A DNA stretch of 47,424 bases from Verrucomicrobiales bacterium (GCA_005777315.1 SXMN01000219.1:1-47424); one strand, 5' to 3'; counted from the stretch's first letter, positions 6,377-15,695 are shown. The notes: generated by a model from the letters alone, not told the origin. A program made the numbers and translations.

Positions 6377-9289
6377 TCATCTCAACGATTGTAAGTAAGC
6401 AAGCAGGTCACGGATTTGTTCGCGAGCGAGAATCGAGAGCAACCCTTCGGGCATGATCGACACCTTCGATCGCTCCACGTTCTGGATCTGATTCGCATGA
6501 AGCCGGGTTTCGGCACCGCTGGCGTCACGAATTGCAAACGATTCATCCGGTTGCCGGACACGGACGCCACGAAGATTCTCGCCGTCGCGCAGTGTGACAG
6601 AATAAGTGTCATAGCCCTGGGCAAACGTCATGCTGGGCAGCACGAGCGCTTCGATCAAATCGCGTCCGGACCGGATTGCGCCAATCTTTGTGAGGTCGGG
6701 GCCAACCATGCCGCCGCGTCCGCCGATGCTATGACAGGCGGCGCAGCCTGTCTTCTCAACAAACCACCTTTCACCGCGCACAGGATTGCCACCAGCGAGC
6801 AACTCTGTGTAGGAGTCAATTTGTTCGTGTTGAAGTGCGGCATGCCGCGCGACCTGACGTTTCAATGCTTCGAACTCCTCAGCCGCCTCGCGCGGCAGGC
6901 GTGCAGCGATGGAGTTGAATTCCTGCTCGCCCGGCTGCCAGCCGTCTGAAATTGCGTTCTTTAGATAGATCCAGGTGGAATGGAACCCAGCGGGCTCGCC
7001 TTGGGTCAGCAAGGGCAGGAGTGTTGAAGGCGAGATCAGGCGGTCACTCTTCACAACGCCAATCAGCTTTTGTGGATCGTTCACAGCGTCGGCCCATTGC
7101 GCCCGGCTCAACAACTCAAGTGAAGCGAGCCGGGATCCGGGACTCGATTGCGGGCCGATTTGGCCGAGCAACAGTTCGAAGGCTGCCGGAGTCAGTTTGG
7201 GACGGCGTCCCAGCGTGGCGCGAATTGCTTCGAGGCGAAGCTCGATGGAAAGGTTCGTTTGCGCAATCAACAGGGTCAACGGTTCGTCCAATGCGGAGAT
7301 CTTGCGTGTTCCAGCCGTGCGTGCTGCTTGAAGGCGTACAGACGGCTCACCCTCATCCAACCCCATTTCAAGTGCGGAGATCCACGCATCAGGCAACGGA
7401 TCGATGGTCGTTTGTGCCATGGTTAGGAAAAGAAACTCGCGACGGCCTGAGTTCAGGCTGGTGTTCGTGCCAACCGAGGCGACCAGGGATTGCATCGCTG
7501 GGTTTGTTTGAAAGGTGAGAATTAGTTCACGGAGCGATTCGCTTTGTGCCGTGTTGAGCACGGGGGCGTAAATCAATTCGCGCACGACTGGCTCTGCATG
7601 GACGCTCCAGTCCGGGTGCTTTTGAAGAATCATCAGCGCGGCGCGCCGAAGCGGGATGTCTTCCACGAGCAACCGTTTGAGAACATCTGTGGCGGTGATC
7701 TTCTGGTGTGGTGCCTGGGCAAGCAGGATGAGCGCGGCACGCTGAACACGAGGATGCAAATGGTCCAGCGCGATGTTCAACGAATTCTCGTCCGCCAGCC
7801 GGTGAAGAGCGTAAACCAGCGCGTGCTCGAGAAATCGATCAATGTCGCTGGTCAACGCGGTGATGAGTGCCGGAACAGCATTGGTGGAGCCGCAACGAGC
7901 AAGGGCTTCGGCGGCGGCGAGGCGAACGTGCGGTTCAGGGCCGGACAGCAGGCCAAGCAACGCTTTCTCCGCCGTTTTATCGCCACTGCGGCCGAGGGCG
8001 CGAGCGACGCTCGCCACTGCGTCAGGGTCTGCAGTGACGGGCGTTAAAATGCTCTGATCGATTTCGGATTCCGCAATTCCTATTTTGGATTTTGAATTTT
8101 GAATTTGAAATTTGAGTGTTGCCCTTGAAACGGCGCCAGGTTGATCAGCCCTCACCCGATAAACACCACCCTGAGCCGGAGCTTTGCGGATGCGCCCCGT
8201 CGGACAGTGATGCACGTACCACGCACCTGTGTCCACCACCAGCAAGCTGCCGTCCGCGTCTTCGAGCACGTCGGAGGGATGGAAATCGGGATCATCCGTG
8301 GTCAGGAAATCTTCGTCGTCGCTACTAAACGTCGAACCCTGGCGCTTCAGGCGGTGGGCGACCACTTTGCGAGCGTTGAATTGAGCGGAGAACAGCGAGC
8401 CTTGAAAGCGCGCGGGAAATGTCTGACCTCGATAACGCACGAGTCCACTGAGTGCGACTGCCGGATAGATGGCAACCGGCGGCAACATATCCCCCGAGTT
8501 AAACAGACTCGCCTCTGTCTTCGAGTGAGCATTCAGGGGATACAATCCGCCTTCAAGCAAATGCACCAAGGCATCGCGTTCGCCTCCTTGCGGAAGTGAA
8601 AACCAATTGTCCGTTCCGATGATCTCGCCCGTGGGCATGAATTCAATCTCGACGAGGTTCTCAAAACCACGGCAAACGGCTTCGATGTCCGAACCATCAG
8701 GGCGGCATCGCAACAATGCGCCGCTTTTGCCGGACAATATCGATCCATCGCGGCGCTTGAGTTCGTAACCATCCGGCTGCCCCATCGTCATGTAGAGCCA
8801 GCCATCCGGGCCGAAAACCAAACCATGCAGACTGCCGTTGTCCGTGTGCCCGAAGCCGGTGAGCAAGACCGTTCGTTTGTCGGCACGGCCGTCACCGTCC
8901 GTGTCTTCCAACGTCACCAGGTCGGGCGGATCGGCCACATAAAGCTTCGACTCGCGCCATGCCAGCCCCATCGGGAAAACCAGCTTGTCGGCGAACACTT
9001 GAGCGCGCTCAAACACGCCGTCGCCATCAAGGTCTTCCAGCCGGCTGATGCGGCAACGGCGGGTGAGCTTCTGAAGTTCATCGTAGAGGTCGAGGCCTGA
9101 AGATTCGGCGACATAGAGTTCGCCGCGTTCACCGAAAGCGGCGAACATGGGAAAAACGATCTCGGGCGGGCCTGCGACTCGCCTTGTAGAGAAACTCTCC
9201 GGAACCTTTAACGCCGGTTCGGCCACGAGCACGACGGTTCCCAGAGCGAGCCAGGTGATCACGCAAAGCTTCTGGAGGCAGCCGGTCAT
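6377..9289 (-). CDS. PVC-type haem-binding dehydrogenase with HEAT repeats and C-terminal cytochrome c domain
   Basis: 970 residues. A signal peptide (CVITWLALGTVVLVAEPA) is followed by a six-bladed propeller-like dehydrogenase domain (about 25-380; repeated DGDGRAD/DGWLYMTMG segments), then HEAT-type helical repeats (about 415-800). A planctomycete-type haem domain ends the protein, with CAACH at 849-853 and MPEG about 95 residues later. The order matches the PVC-type membrane-bound dehydrogenase family, presumed to oxidise sugars in the periplasm; the substrate is unproven. The ATG start overlaps the nagB stop by four bases (ATGA), implying translational coupling. Between propeller and HEAT part, an AT-rich low-complexity tract adds an unusual peptide (KFQIQNSKSKIG). 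Confidence 0.92.
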   Translation of the reverse strand: MTGCLQKLCVITWLALGTVVLVAEPALKVPESFSTRRVAGPPEIVFPMFAAFGERGELYVAESSGLDLYDELQKLTRRCRISRLEDLDGDGVFERAQVFADKLVFPMGLAWRESKLYVADPPDLVTLEDTDGDGRADKRTVLLTGFGHTDNGSLHGLVFGPDGWLYMTMGQPDGYELKRRDGSILSGKSGALLRCRPDGSDIEAVCRGFENLVEIEFMPTGEIIGTDNWFSLPQGGERDALVHLLEGGLYPLNAHSKTEASLFNSGDMLPPVAIYPAVALSGLVRYRGQTFPARFQGSLFSAQFNARKVVAHRLKRQGSTFSSDDEDFLTTDDPDFHPSDVLEDADGSLLVVDTGAWYVHHCPTGRIRKAPAQGGVYRVRADQPGAVSRATLKFQIQNSKSKIGIAESEIDQSILTPVTADPDAVASVARALGRSGDKTAEKALLGLLSGPEPHVRLAAAEALARCGSTNAVPALITALTSDIDRFLEHALVYALHRLADENSLNIALDHLHPRVQRAALILLAQAPHQKITATDVLKRLLVEDIPLRRAALMILQKHPDWSVHAEPVVRELIYAPVLNTAQSESLRELILTFQTNPAMQSLVASVGTNTSLNSGRREFLFLTMAQTTIDPLPDAWISALEMGLDEGEPSVRLQAARTAGTRKISALDEPLTLLIAQTNLSIELRLEAIRATLGRRPKLTPAAFELLLGQIGPQSSPGSRLASLELLSRAQWADAVNDPQKLIGVVKSDRLISPSTLLPLLTQGEPAGFHSTWIYLKNAISDGWQPGEQEFNSIAARLPREAAEEFEALKRQVARHAALQHEQIDSYTELLAGGNPVRGERWFVEKTGCAACHSIGGRGGMVGPDLTKIGAIRSGRDLIEALVLPSMTFAQGYDTYSVTLRDGENLRGVRVRQPDESFAIRDASGAETRLHANQIQNVERSKVSIMPEGLLSILAREQIRDLLAYLQSLR
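8061..8118. repeat. AT-rich low-complexity tract (AAATTCAAAAT-type) inside a gene
   Basis: The plus strand reads ATTTTGGATTTTGAATTTTG and then AATTTGAAATTTGAG, made of variants of TTTGAA/TTTGGA units. It stands out from the GC-rich surroundings and sits in frame in the linker between the propeller and HEAT parts of the PVC-type dehydrogenase. I recall similar CAAATTCAAAATCCAAAAT tracts, usually intergenic, from several bacterial phyla, but did not test this. Confidence 0.6.
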
Positions 9290-10008
9290 CGCTTCAGTTT
9301 TATGGGTGCCGACGCCGCGTCATCCAGGAAGATGTGAGTATCGGCGTGTCCGCGCAGAAACGAGGCCGGGCAATCTGCTCCGCGCGGGCCTTCAATCATC
9401 GCCCGCACCGCCGCCGTCTTGTGTGAACCGTAGGCCATGATGAGAACATGCCGGGCGGCGAGTATGGTCTTCAGGCCAACGGTGACGCCTTTCGATGGCG
9501 CATAATCGCCACCAAACCATTTCCGATTCGCTTCGATTGAAATGGACTCCAGGTCGAGCAATCGACCGGCGGAATCTTCGGCGCTGCCAGGTTCGTTGAA
9601 ACCAAGATGACCGTTTTGACCGAGGCCAAGAATGATGACATCCAGCCCACAAGCTTCTGCGATCTTGCGTTCGTGTTCACGCACGCTAGTCAGCGCATCC
9701 TGTTCGAGTGAACTGACCGTGTGGAACTGCGCGGGCGGGATGCTCCATGCCTGCTGTACGCAACGGCGCATGAGGTTCGCGCAGTTGCGCGGTTCTTCGA
9801 GTGGCACGCCCACGTACTCGTCGAGAGCGAAGACGTTCAGATGCGAGAGCGACAACCCTCGTTCGCCAATGCGGCGGTAGAGTTCGATGGGCGTATTGCC
9901 GGCGGCAACCATGACGTTGCGAGTGTTCGACGAAGTGAGCCACGCGGCGAGGCAGTCGGTCGCGGCCGCATTCGCCTTGTCGCTGTCGGGAAGAATATGA
10001 AGTTCCAT
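9286..10008 (-). CDS. nagB: Glucosamine-6-phosphate deaminase (NagB/6-phosphogluconolactonase family)
   Basis: 240 residues. Converts glucosamine 6-phosphate to fructose 6-phosphate and ammonia. Diagnostic pieces are GNTPIELYRRI (phosphate binding), NVFALDEYVGV with the catalytic aspartate, and GLGQNGHLGFNEPG, which contains the proton-transfer histidine and the glutamate that separate deaminases from 6-phosphogluconolactonases. It is somewhat shorter than E. coli NagB (266) and lacks the allosteric C-terminal extension. Its stop codon overlaps the start of the PVC-type dehydrogenase gene, and a ROK kinase follows, so the three probably form one transcript. Phosphogluconolactonase activity is the alternative, judged less likely because of the GFNEPG motif. 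Confidence 0.92.
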   Translation of the reverse strand: MELHILPDSDKANAAATDCLAAWLTSSNTRNVMVAAGNTPIELYRRIGERGLSLSHLNVFALDEYVGVPLEEPRNCANLMRRCVQQAWSIPPAQFHTVSSLEQDALTSVREHERKIAEACGLDVIILGLGQNGHLGFNEPGSAEDSAGRLLDLESISIEANRKWFGGDYAPSKGVTVGLKTILAARHVLIMAYGSHKTAAVRAMIEGPRGADCPASFLRGHADTHIFLDDAASAPIKLKR

Positions 10009-10041
10009 GAAAGTCGGGGAATCGAGCGGGCAATCAACGCT

Positions 10042-11082
10042 CTATTTCCTCACCGTCGCCCGCGCCTGCATCCAGACCACATCGCGGTTGTTGGGTGAAG
10101 GAACATTGAGAGGGATGGCCTGACCCTTCTTAAGCTTGGGAATGGTTCGGGGATCCTGCCACCGCTTGATCTCCGCGTGGCCGTCGGCGAACGAGAAGCC
10201 ACCCGCGCCATTGTGATAGCTCGCGGGATAATCGATCATCATCGTGCGGTTGGGTTGAATGGGATAGCCGGCCATGTCCACGCAGAAACAGCCGTCGTTG
10301 ATGCTGTCTTCGCGCTCGTCGAGCATCACAAAAATTCCGGAAGGACCGGGATCAGTCATGTCGGAGGTCTTGTAGAGGACACGAAACTGTTCATTGCCCG
10401 AAGTCGGCCAGGCATAACCGAACCAGGCATTCATCGACATGCTCCGGACGCGCGGTTGCCGGACGCCGCTGACGGTGACCGCGCTGAGATCAGCGGGGCA
10501 TTTCCAGATGCCGACCGAATTGCCGCAGTACTGCCAGAGCAGGCTGTTCTTGATGTCCTTGTTCACGTCCCAATTGCTCCGATTGGAACCGTTGAAATCG
10601 AGGTCGCCGGTGACCCACATCTGTTGCTTCACACCAGGATCGACCCACGACCAGGGCGTGACGTCGCGGTTGTCGTCATTGTAAAGCTGCCAGGCCAAAG
10701 TCAGTTGGCGGAAGTTGTTCATACATTGAATGCCTTGCGCTTTCGTCTTGGCCTTGCTCAGGGAGGGTAAAAGCATCCCCGCCAGAATCGCGATGATGGC
10801 GATGACCACCAACAGTTCAATGAGAGTAAATCCCGCGCAGGTTTGAACCCGTGCATCCCGAAGCCGTTCTTGGTTGGGACGTCGTCCGCAGGCGTCTGCT
10901 CCCTCGCCCCGTCGGACGGGGAGAGGGTTGGGGAGAGGGGCTTCCAGGCAATCTGAACGGCCCTCCTCTCCCCGACCATCTCCTCTCTCCGGGGGAGGAG
11001 AGGAAGAAACCACCACCAACTTCGGAACGCACCCATTTTGAACCTGAAGACGGAACGTCGCCTGAGTTCGATTACTTTTCAT
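10042..11082 (-). CDS. Prepilin-like (type II secretion pseudopilin-type) protein with repeat-extended leader
   Basis: I chose ATG at 11082 ([10 protein letters not shown]), giving 346 residues. The prepilin cleavage/methylation segment [19 protein letters not shown] starts near residue 80, whereas leaders in this family are normally about 10-25 residues. The extra leader is encoded by a palindromic DNA repeat (10899-11003). Near the C-terminus the H-X9-DG motif ([12 protein letters not shown], then HAEIKRW) identifies the large PVC-specific pseudopilin group, which is presumably inserted in the inner membrane and exposed outside; its function is unknown. The frame stays open upstream to 11394, but that part is antisense to the methyltransferase gene and does not look coding. 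It is 33 bases upstream of nagB on the same strand. Confidence 0.83.
   Translation of the reverse strand: MKSNRTQATFRLQVQNGCVPKLVVVSSSPPPERGDGRGEEGRSDCLEAPLPNPLPVRRGEGADACGRRPNQERLRDARVQTCAGFTLIELLVVIAIIAILAGMLLPSLSKAKTKAQGIQCMNNFRQLTLAWQLYNDDNRDVTPWSWVDPGVKQQMWVTGDLDFNGSNRSNWDVNKDIKNSLLWQYCGNSVGIWKCPADLSAVTVSGVRQPRVRSMSMNAWFGYAWPTSGNEQFRVLYKTSDMTDPGPSGIFVMLDEREDSINDGCFCVDMAGYPIQPNRTMMIDYPASYHNGAGGFSFADGHAEIKRWQDPRTIPKLKKGQAIPLNVPSPNNRDVVWMQARATVRK
10899..11003. repeat. Imperfect palindromic repeat element inside the prepilin leader
   Basis: The left half reads CCCTCGCCCCGTCGGACGGG then GAGAGGGTTGGGGAGAGGGG. The right half reads CCCTCCTCTCCCCGACCATC then TCCTCTCTCCGGGGGAGGAG. The halves are near reverse complements, and each also contains a small hairpin (CCCCGTCGGACGGGG; CTCTCCGGGGGAG-like). 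It resembles the GAGAGGG-type interspersed palindromes found in many bacterial genomes (from memory). Here it is translated as part of the gene. Confidence 0.7.
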
Positions 11083-11161
11083 GGTTTGCAAGTTGAGGTT
11101 TGATTTTGTGCTGGGAAACGAAATTCGATGCGGCACGGCGTAATGGACGGTTTGATTACCA

Positions 11162-12106
11162 TCAATTCGCCTCACCGATTCCGCGTGCCAGCGCGCGGAT
11201 GTAGGCGGCGTTGCAGCCGCAACAGCCGCCAAGGAAGCCGATGCCTTCCTTCGCCGCCACCTTGCCGAAGTCCACGAACTCCGTTCGCGAAACCTGAATG
11301 GTCTCCAGATCATCTGGAAAAGCAGGCAGGCGAGTGAAGCTGTGGCAGGCGTCCGTCGTGTGAAACGCGGCCGGCTGCGCGGCCAGCGGCACATTCGTGG
11401 CGGCGCGCATTTCGCGCAGCAGCGGTAGCATGCGTTTCGGATCCTGTTCGCAGTTCGCGCCGACGGCGATGGCTCCGAGGTCAGCCATCACTTTTGCGCA
11501 CTCGGCGGGCGTATGGCCGTCGGTGCATTTGGTGATAAGCGGACGGAAGCTCATCGTAGCGACAGCAGGAAGCCCGGCGGCGGCGGCGCATTCCAGCGCG
11601 ACCTTCATCTCGGCGAGGTGGAAGAACGTTTCGAGGATCAGGAAGTCCACGCCGGCATCCTTGAGGAGACGGATTTGCTCGGCGATATGATCGCGCGATT
11701 TGCCGAGCGATTCCATGCCTTCACGTTCAGTGAGCTGCGTGCGCGAGACGCTGCCGGCGACGAGCGCTTTGTCGCCCGCGATTTCCTTCGCAAGTTTCAC
11801 GGCGGCAGCGTTGATGTTTTCAGTCTCCGCGCCATAGCCGGCACGATTGAGCTTCTCGCGCGTGCCGAAGAAGGTCAGCGCCTGGAGCACTTGCGAACCG
11901 GCGTTGAGGAACTCGCGGTGGAGTTCGCGCAAGGCATCAGGCTGTTCAATGGCGACTTCGGGCGTGAACTGGCCGCTGCCGCGCCCGGTGCCGACCTTCT
12001 CGCGGCCGGAACCGCTGTCCACGTAGCCGCGCCGTTCGAGTTCGATAAGATAACCGCCGTCGCCGAGGACGACGTTTTGCTTCAGGAGTTCAGTAATGGG
12101 TTTCAT
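11162..12106 (-). CDS. Homocysteine S-methyltransferase family protein
   Basis: 314 residues, one homocysteine-binding barrel. The three zinc-ligand cysteines are in place: C219 (GANCEQDP), and C295 and C296 (GGCCGCN). The N-terminal [14 protein letters not shown] matches the GG-x-LE start of the family. Such enzymes move a methyl group from betaine, S-methylmethionine or a cobalamin module to homocysteine to give methionine. The length and the C-terminal GGCC fit the betaine/S-methylmethionine class, as there are no folate or B12 domains attached. The methyl donor cannot be told from sequence. The nearest upstream gene is an EamA transporter 46 bases away. Confidence 0.88.
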   Translation of the reverse strand: MKPITELLKQNVVLGDGGYLIELERRGYVDSGSGREKVGTGRGSGQFTPEVAIEQPDALRELHREFLNAGSQVLQALTFFGTREKLNRAGYGAETENINAAAVKLAKEIAGDKALVAGSVSRTQLTEREGMESLGKSRDHIAEQIRLLKDAGVDFLILETFFHLAEMKVALECAAAAGLPAVATMSFRPLITKCTDGHTPAECAKVMADLGAIAVGANCEQDPKRMLPLLREMRAATNVPLAAQPAAFHTTDACHSFTRLPAFPDDLETIQVSRTEFVDFGKVAAKEGIGFLGGCCGCNAAYIRALARGIGEAN

Positions 12107-12152
12107 ATTGATTTGAAAAGAGAGAGATGACAGGGGTTAAGATGTTAATGGA

Positions 12153-13028
12153 TTATGCCGGTTCCTTTTTGTCAGCGGGTTTTTCCCAGGACAAGGCAAC
12201 GACGGAAACCAACGCCAACGCTATGCCCGCGGCCTCGCGAGCGGCAATGCGTTCGCCGAAGAATAGGATGGCAATGGGCACGCTCACCACCGGGTAAAGC
12301 GCGGTCAGTGGCACGACCACGGACGCCTTGCCCTGGCTCGCGCAGGCCTCCAGCAACGCGAAGTTGCCCAAGGCAAAGAACAACCCGAGCGCCGCGGCCA
12401 GCGCCCACACCTTGGGCGGCACCTGGCCGGTCAAGGGTTCCCGCCACAGAATAGCGGTCGCCACAGGAATGAAGGCCGCCAGAAACCAGAGACACGAAAG
12501 CTCGCCCGACAGGTGATTGGTGGAGATCTTCTGGAGAAACCCGGCCACTCCCCAAAATGCGATGGGCAACAATGCGTAGCCAAGGCCTGACGAAAATACC
12601 CCTTCGGACGATGACACGTTAAACAGGTAGATCGCCGCCAGTGAAAGCAAAACGCCGCCGACCTGAACAAGATTCAACTTCTCCCGCAGAAGAAGCACTG
12701 CGAGCCCTATCGTCAGCAACGGATAAAGCGCGGTCAGCGGAACAACAGTAGCCGCCTTGGCGCCGCTGTTGAGCGCGTGGTAATAGGCCACATTGCCGGC
12801 ACAGGCGAGCAGTCCTGCCACCAAGGCGGCGGTGATGCCGCGTGAACGCCGCCCACTCACATCTAGCCGTCGTGACAGTCCAAGCGCGATCATCACAGGC
12901 AGAAGTCCGATTGTGGACAACGCCTGGCTTTGCGCGGCGGTGATCGCGTCCCCAATCGCTTTGGACATGACAGCCCACAATCCCCAGCAGAGGACGGCGA
13001 CCAACGACCATAGAAGCCAGCGAGGCAT
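12153..13028 (-). CDS. EamA/DMT-superfamily transporter
   Basis: 291 residues with about ten hydrophobic segments in two similar halves, the two-EamA-domain layout of 10-TM drug/metabolite transporters. Each half has the PLTALYP motif, at the end of a membrane helix (VVPLTALYPLLTIG and VVPLTALYPVVSVP), and each is followed by LREKL/FGERI, all typical for the family. The protein lies in the inner membrane. Its substrate is unknown; relatives export amino acids, sugars or metabolites. It starts 9 bases downstream of the Gfo/Idh/MocA gene end, so the two are likely co-transcribed. Confidence 0.9.
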   Translation of the reverse strand: MPRWLLWSLVAVLCWGLWAVMSKAIGDAITAAQSQALSTIGLLPVMIALGLSRRLDVSGRRSRGITAALVAGLLACAGNVAYYHALNSGAKAATVVPLTALYPLLTIGLAVLLLREKLNLVQVGGVLLSLAAIYLFNVSSSEGVFSSGLGYALLPIAFWGVAGFLQKISTNHLSGELSCLWFLAAFIPVATAILWREPLTGQVPPKVWALAAALGLFFALGNFALLEACASQGKASVVVPLTALYPVVSVPIAILFFGERIAAREAAGIALALVSVVALSWEKPADKKEPA

Positions 13029-13037
13029 GATTGATCC

Positions 13038-14150
13038 TCAATGTTCCCTCGTTCGATCGTGCATCCGGTGCGTCGCTTCCTGCGTGCCGGGTTCAACGCA
13101 AACCGGCGGCACGAACGTGCTCTCCACCGCCAATGCGCGTCCCTCACGGCCTGATTGCTGCGCCTTGAGCATGATTTCCAAAACATGCAGTGCGTGTTCC
13201 GGAGTCACGAGTGGCTTCGTCTTGTTGCGAATGCATGCGACCAGATGGTTCAACCCATCCGTCCACGACCAGTCCGGCGAGGTCTCCTTGAAAACCTGCC
13301 AGCAACCGGCGCTGTTCTGAAACAGTTCATAGCCGTCCGGATCCCAATCGTCACCGAGCATCTGGATGGTGCCGCTCGTGCCGTAGATTTCGAGCGCGGG
13401 ATTCCGGTATTGCTGCATCGTGAAGCCGCTCGTAACCACGCCGAAGCAGCCTTCGCCGAAGTCGAGCAACACCTGCGCATTATCTTCAGCTTCGACGCGA
13501 ACACTGCGGCCGTTGATCTCACGTTCAGGAATCGCCACGCCGGTCATGGCCATCACACGCTTCGCTGAGCCAAGCAGTCCAGTGAGGCTCGTAAGACAAT
13601 AGACGCCGAGATCAAACAGGCAGCCGCCGCCCGGCTTGTAGAACCATTCGCTCCAGTCCGGCCCGGCCCAGCCGTAACGCGCGCGGGCGGAACAGGGCTT
13701 TCCAATGTCCCCTGCCCTGACGCGACGCGCCAACGTCTGGAACGTCGGGCTGAGAATCGTGAACGGCGCGCACATCAGATAACCGGGGCTTCGTTGCGCG
13801 AGTGAGACAAGCGCTGAGGCATCCTCCATCGTGGTCGCGAGCGGTTTCTCTACAAGAACATGCTTGCCCGACTCCAATGCCAGCGTAGCCAGTCGTGCGT
13901 GCTCGGACATCGAAGTGAGGACGATGACGAGGTCCACATCCGGGGCGCCGATCACTTCGAGCGAATCCGTGGTGAAACGCTGCATGCCAAGGGCGTCGCA
14001 AGCAGTGGCTCGTTGAGTCTCTCGTCCGCAGGCGACAACCGTCTCCACCGCGCCACGAGCGCGAAGTTTGTCGATCGTTGCGCGGTAGGCACCAAGAACA
14101 TTTCCACAGCCGATGATTCCAAGGCGGACAGGTGAATTTGATCGAGCCAT
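13038..14150 (-). CDS. Gfo/Idh/MocA-family oxidoreductase
   Basis: 370 residues from ATG at 14150 (MARSNSPVRLGIIGCGNVLG); the longer frame to 14231 adds a polar stretch without family resemblance. The Rossmann glycine motif GIIGCGN is at about 11-17, and GKHVLVEKPLATT (EKP motif, with the catalytic-site lysine) is near residue 100. These NAD(P)-dependent enzymes oxidise or reduce sugars and inositols. No Tat signal is visible, so it is probably cytoplasmic, unlike many PVC relatives. It diverges from a double-DUF1080 gene across a 98-base gap, a pairing that fits 3-keto-glycoside metabolism. The exact substrate is unknown. Confidence 0.9.
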   Translation of the reverse strand: MARSNSPVRLGIIGCGNVLGAYRATIDKLRARGAVETVVACGRETQRATACDALGMQRFTTDSLEVIGAPDVDLVIVLTSMSEHARLATLALESGKHVLVEKPLATTMEDASALVSLAQRSPGYLMCAPFTILSPTFQTLARRVRAGDIGKPCSARARYGWAGPDWSEWFYKPGGGCLFDLGVYCLTSLTGLLGSAKRVMAMTGVAIPEREINGRSVRVEAEDNAQVLLDFGEGCFGVVTSGFTMQQYRNPALEIYGTSGTIQMLGDDWDPDGYELFQNSAGCWQVFKETSPDWSWTDGLNHLVACIRNKTKPLVTPEHALHVLEIMLKAQQSGREGRALAVESTFVPPVCVEPGTQEATHRMHDRTREH

Positions 14151-14248
14151 GTTGATGCACGGAGTGAAGCAGTTTGATGTTGTGCCTGCAACATTGCCTT
14201 GCTTCCCTTCGACATGCCCGTCTTCGATCAATTGAACCTTTCACGATC
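14151..14248. promoter_or_regulatory. Divergent promoter region between oxidoreductase and DUF1080 genes
   Basis: 98 bases between two divergently read starts must contain both promoters if the chosen starts are right. I see no convincing -10/-35 boxes or operator palindrome. The call is positional only. Confidence 0.4.
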
Positions 14249-15688
14249 ATGAGAACGATTCTGCGGATCTCCATTTTGTATCTATTATGCGTGTTCTTGT
14301 TTATTCCAGCTCGCGCCGCCGAACCCGCCTATGTGCTGCCAACATCGAATTGGAAACCACTCTTCAATGGACGGGACTTCGCAGGCTGGGACAAGTTTCT
14401 CGCCACGGAGAAAGGCGATGCGCCGCTCGTCGCGAACGTCGATCCAAAGAACGTGTTCACGATCAGGAATGAGGCTGGTGAAAACGTCGTTCATGCTTCC
14501 GGGGAAGCTTACGGAGCGATCACCACGCAGGAGCAGTTCACGAATTTCCATTTCCGCGTCCAGTTCAAGTGGGGACCGGCGCGATGGGGTGGCCGGGCAA
14601 ATGTCGGTCGCGACACCGGCATCCTTTACTGCGGCATTGGCCAGCCGAATCCCCGGACGGGCTGGCTGACCTCCGTCGAGAACAACGTGATGGAAAAGGG
14701 CGTTGGCCAGTGGTGGAGCGTCAACGGCGCGATCATTGATTGCGAAGGCGAATGGATCACCGACGAGAACGAGCTTTACGTGCCTTACAAAAGGGAAGGC
14801 AAAGGCGAGAAGAACATCGTGTGGCGGAAAGGCGGGGCTCGAATCACGACGAACAGTGGCAACGGCATCACACCGCCGTTTGATGTCGAGCAGGTCTTTG
14901 GCAACTGGAACACGGTCGAAGTGGTGTTCTGGGCCGGCCAGTGCATTCATATTCTCGATGGCAAAGTAAATCTCGTCGCCTTTAACCCACGCTACCAGGA
15001 CGCCGGGCAATGGCGCGCGCTCACTCAAGGCAAGATCCAGCTTCAATCCGAGGGCGCGGAAGTTTTTTACCGCAAAGCGGAGGTGAGGCCGTTGTTTGAA
15101 CTGCCCGCCGCGTATCTGGAGTACGCAGTGTCGCCGGTAGGAGGCGAGGAGGGATTCATTCCGCTGTTGAGCGGCGCGGCGCTCAAGGATTGGAAGCAAT
15201 GCGGACCGGGCAAGTTCGCCGTGGCAGACGGGGTCGCTTCCGGTGAGGGCGGGATGGGCTTGTGGTGGTACTCAGGCAGGCAATTCACGAACTTCGTGAT
15301 GCGTGGAGAATTTGTGCAGGTACAGGAAATTGCGGACTCCGGCGTATTCCTTCGCTTCCCCAATCCAGGTCAGGACCCTTGGGTTGCAGTGAGAGCAGGC
15401 CATGAGATGGAGATTGGCGACCCGAATCCGGAGAATCCGCTGTGGCGAACAGGAGCAATGTATCCGTTCCGGGCACCGGTCGCGGCGAACACCAGGCCGA
15501 TCGGCCAATGGAACAGTTACGAAATCGTTTGCCGCGGTCACGACTACTCGGTGCGGATCAACGGGAAAGCAGTCACCACCTGGACCGACACAACACGACG
15601 CACCTTGAGTGGTTACATCGGTTTGCAGAATTACAACGACGGCAAAACCGTCCGTCATCGAAATTTGAGAGTGAAGGAAGTGTTGTGA
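14249..15688 (+). CDS. Secreted protein with two DUF1080 (3-keto-disaccharide hydrolase-type) domains
   Basis: 479 residues from ATG at 14249; an in-frame upstream extension lacks a signal peptide, while this start gives a clean one (ISILYLLCVFLFIPARA, cut before AEP). Domain 1 (about 30-275) opens with WKPLFNGRDFAGWDKF, the DUF1080 signature, and contains DTGILYCGIGQ. Domain 2 (about 290-479) opens with GFIPLLSGAALKDWKQ and ends GYIGLQNYNDGKTVRHRNLRV, the classic lectin-like C-terminus. DUF1080 proteins include hydrolases of 3-keto-glycosides; others may only bind. It probably works in the periplasm. The divergent oxidoreductase is a plausible partner in an oxidise-then-cleave route. Confidence 0.9.
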   Translation: MRTILRISILYLLCVFLFIPARAAEPAYVLPTSNWKPLFNGRDFAGWDKFLATEKGDAPLVANVDPKNVFTIRNEAGENVVHASGEAYGAITTQEQFTNFHFRVQFKWGPARWGGRANVGRDTGILYCGIGQPNPRTGWLTSVENNVMEKGVGQWWSVNGAIIDCEGEWITDENELYVPYKREGKGEKNIVWRKGGARITTNSGNGITPPFDVEQVFGNWNTVEVVFWAGQCIHILDGKVNLVAFNPRYQDAGQWRALTQGKIQLQSEGAEVFYRKAEVRPLFELPAAYLEYAVSPVGGEEGFIPLLSGAALKDWKQCGPGKFAVADGVASGEGGMGLWWYSGRQFTNFVMRGEFVQVQEIADSGVFLRFPNPGQDPWVAVRAGHEMEIGDPNPENPLWRTGAMYPFRAPVAANTRPIGQWNSYEIVCRGHDYSVRINGKAVTTWTDTTRRTLSGYIGLQNYNDGKTVRHRNLRVKEVL

Positions 15689-15695
15689 GGAATCT

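Noticed and set aside
14285..15199. 304-codon minus-strand frame
   Set aside because: Antisense to the double-DUF1080 gene, whose family blocks are clear.
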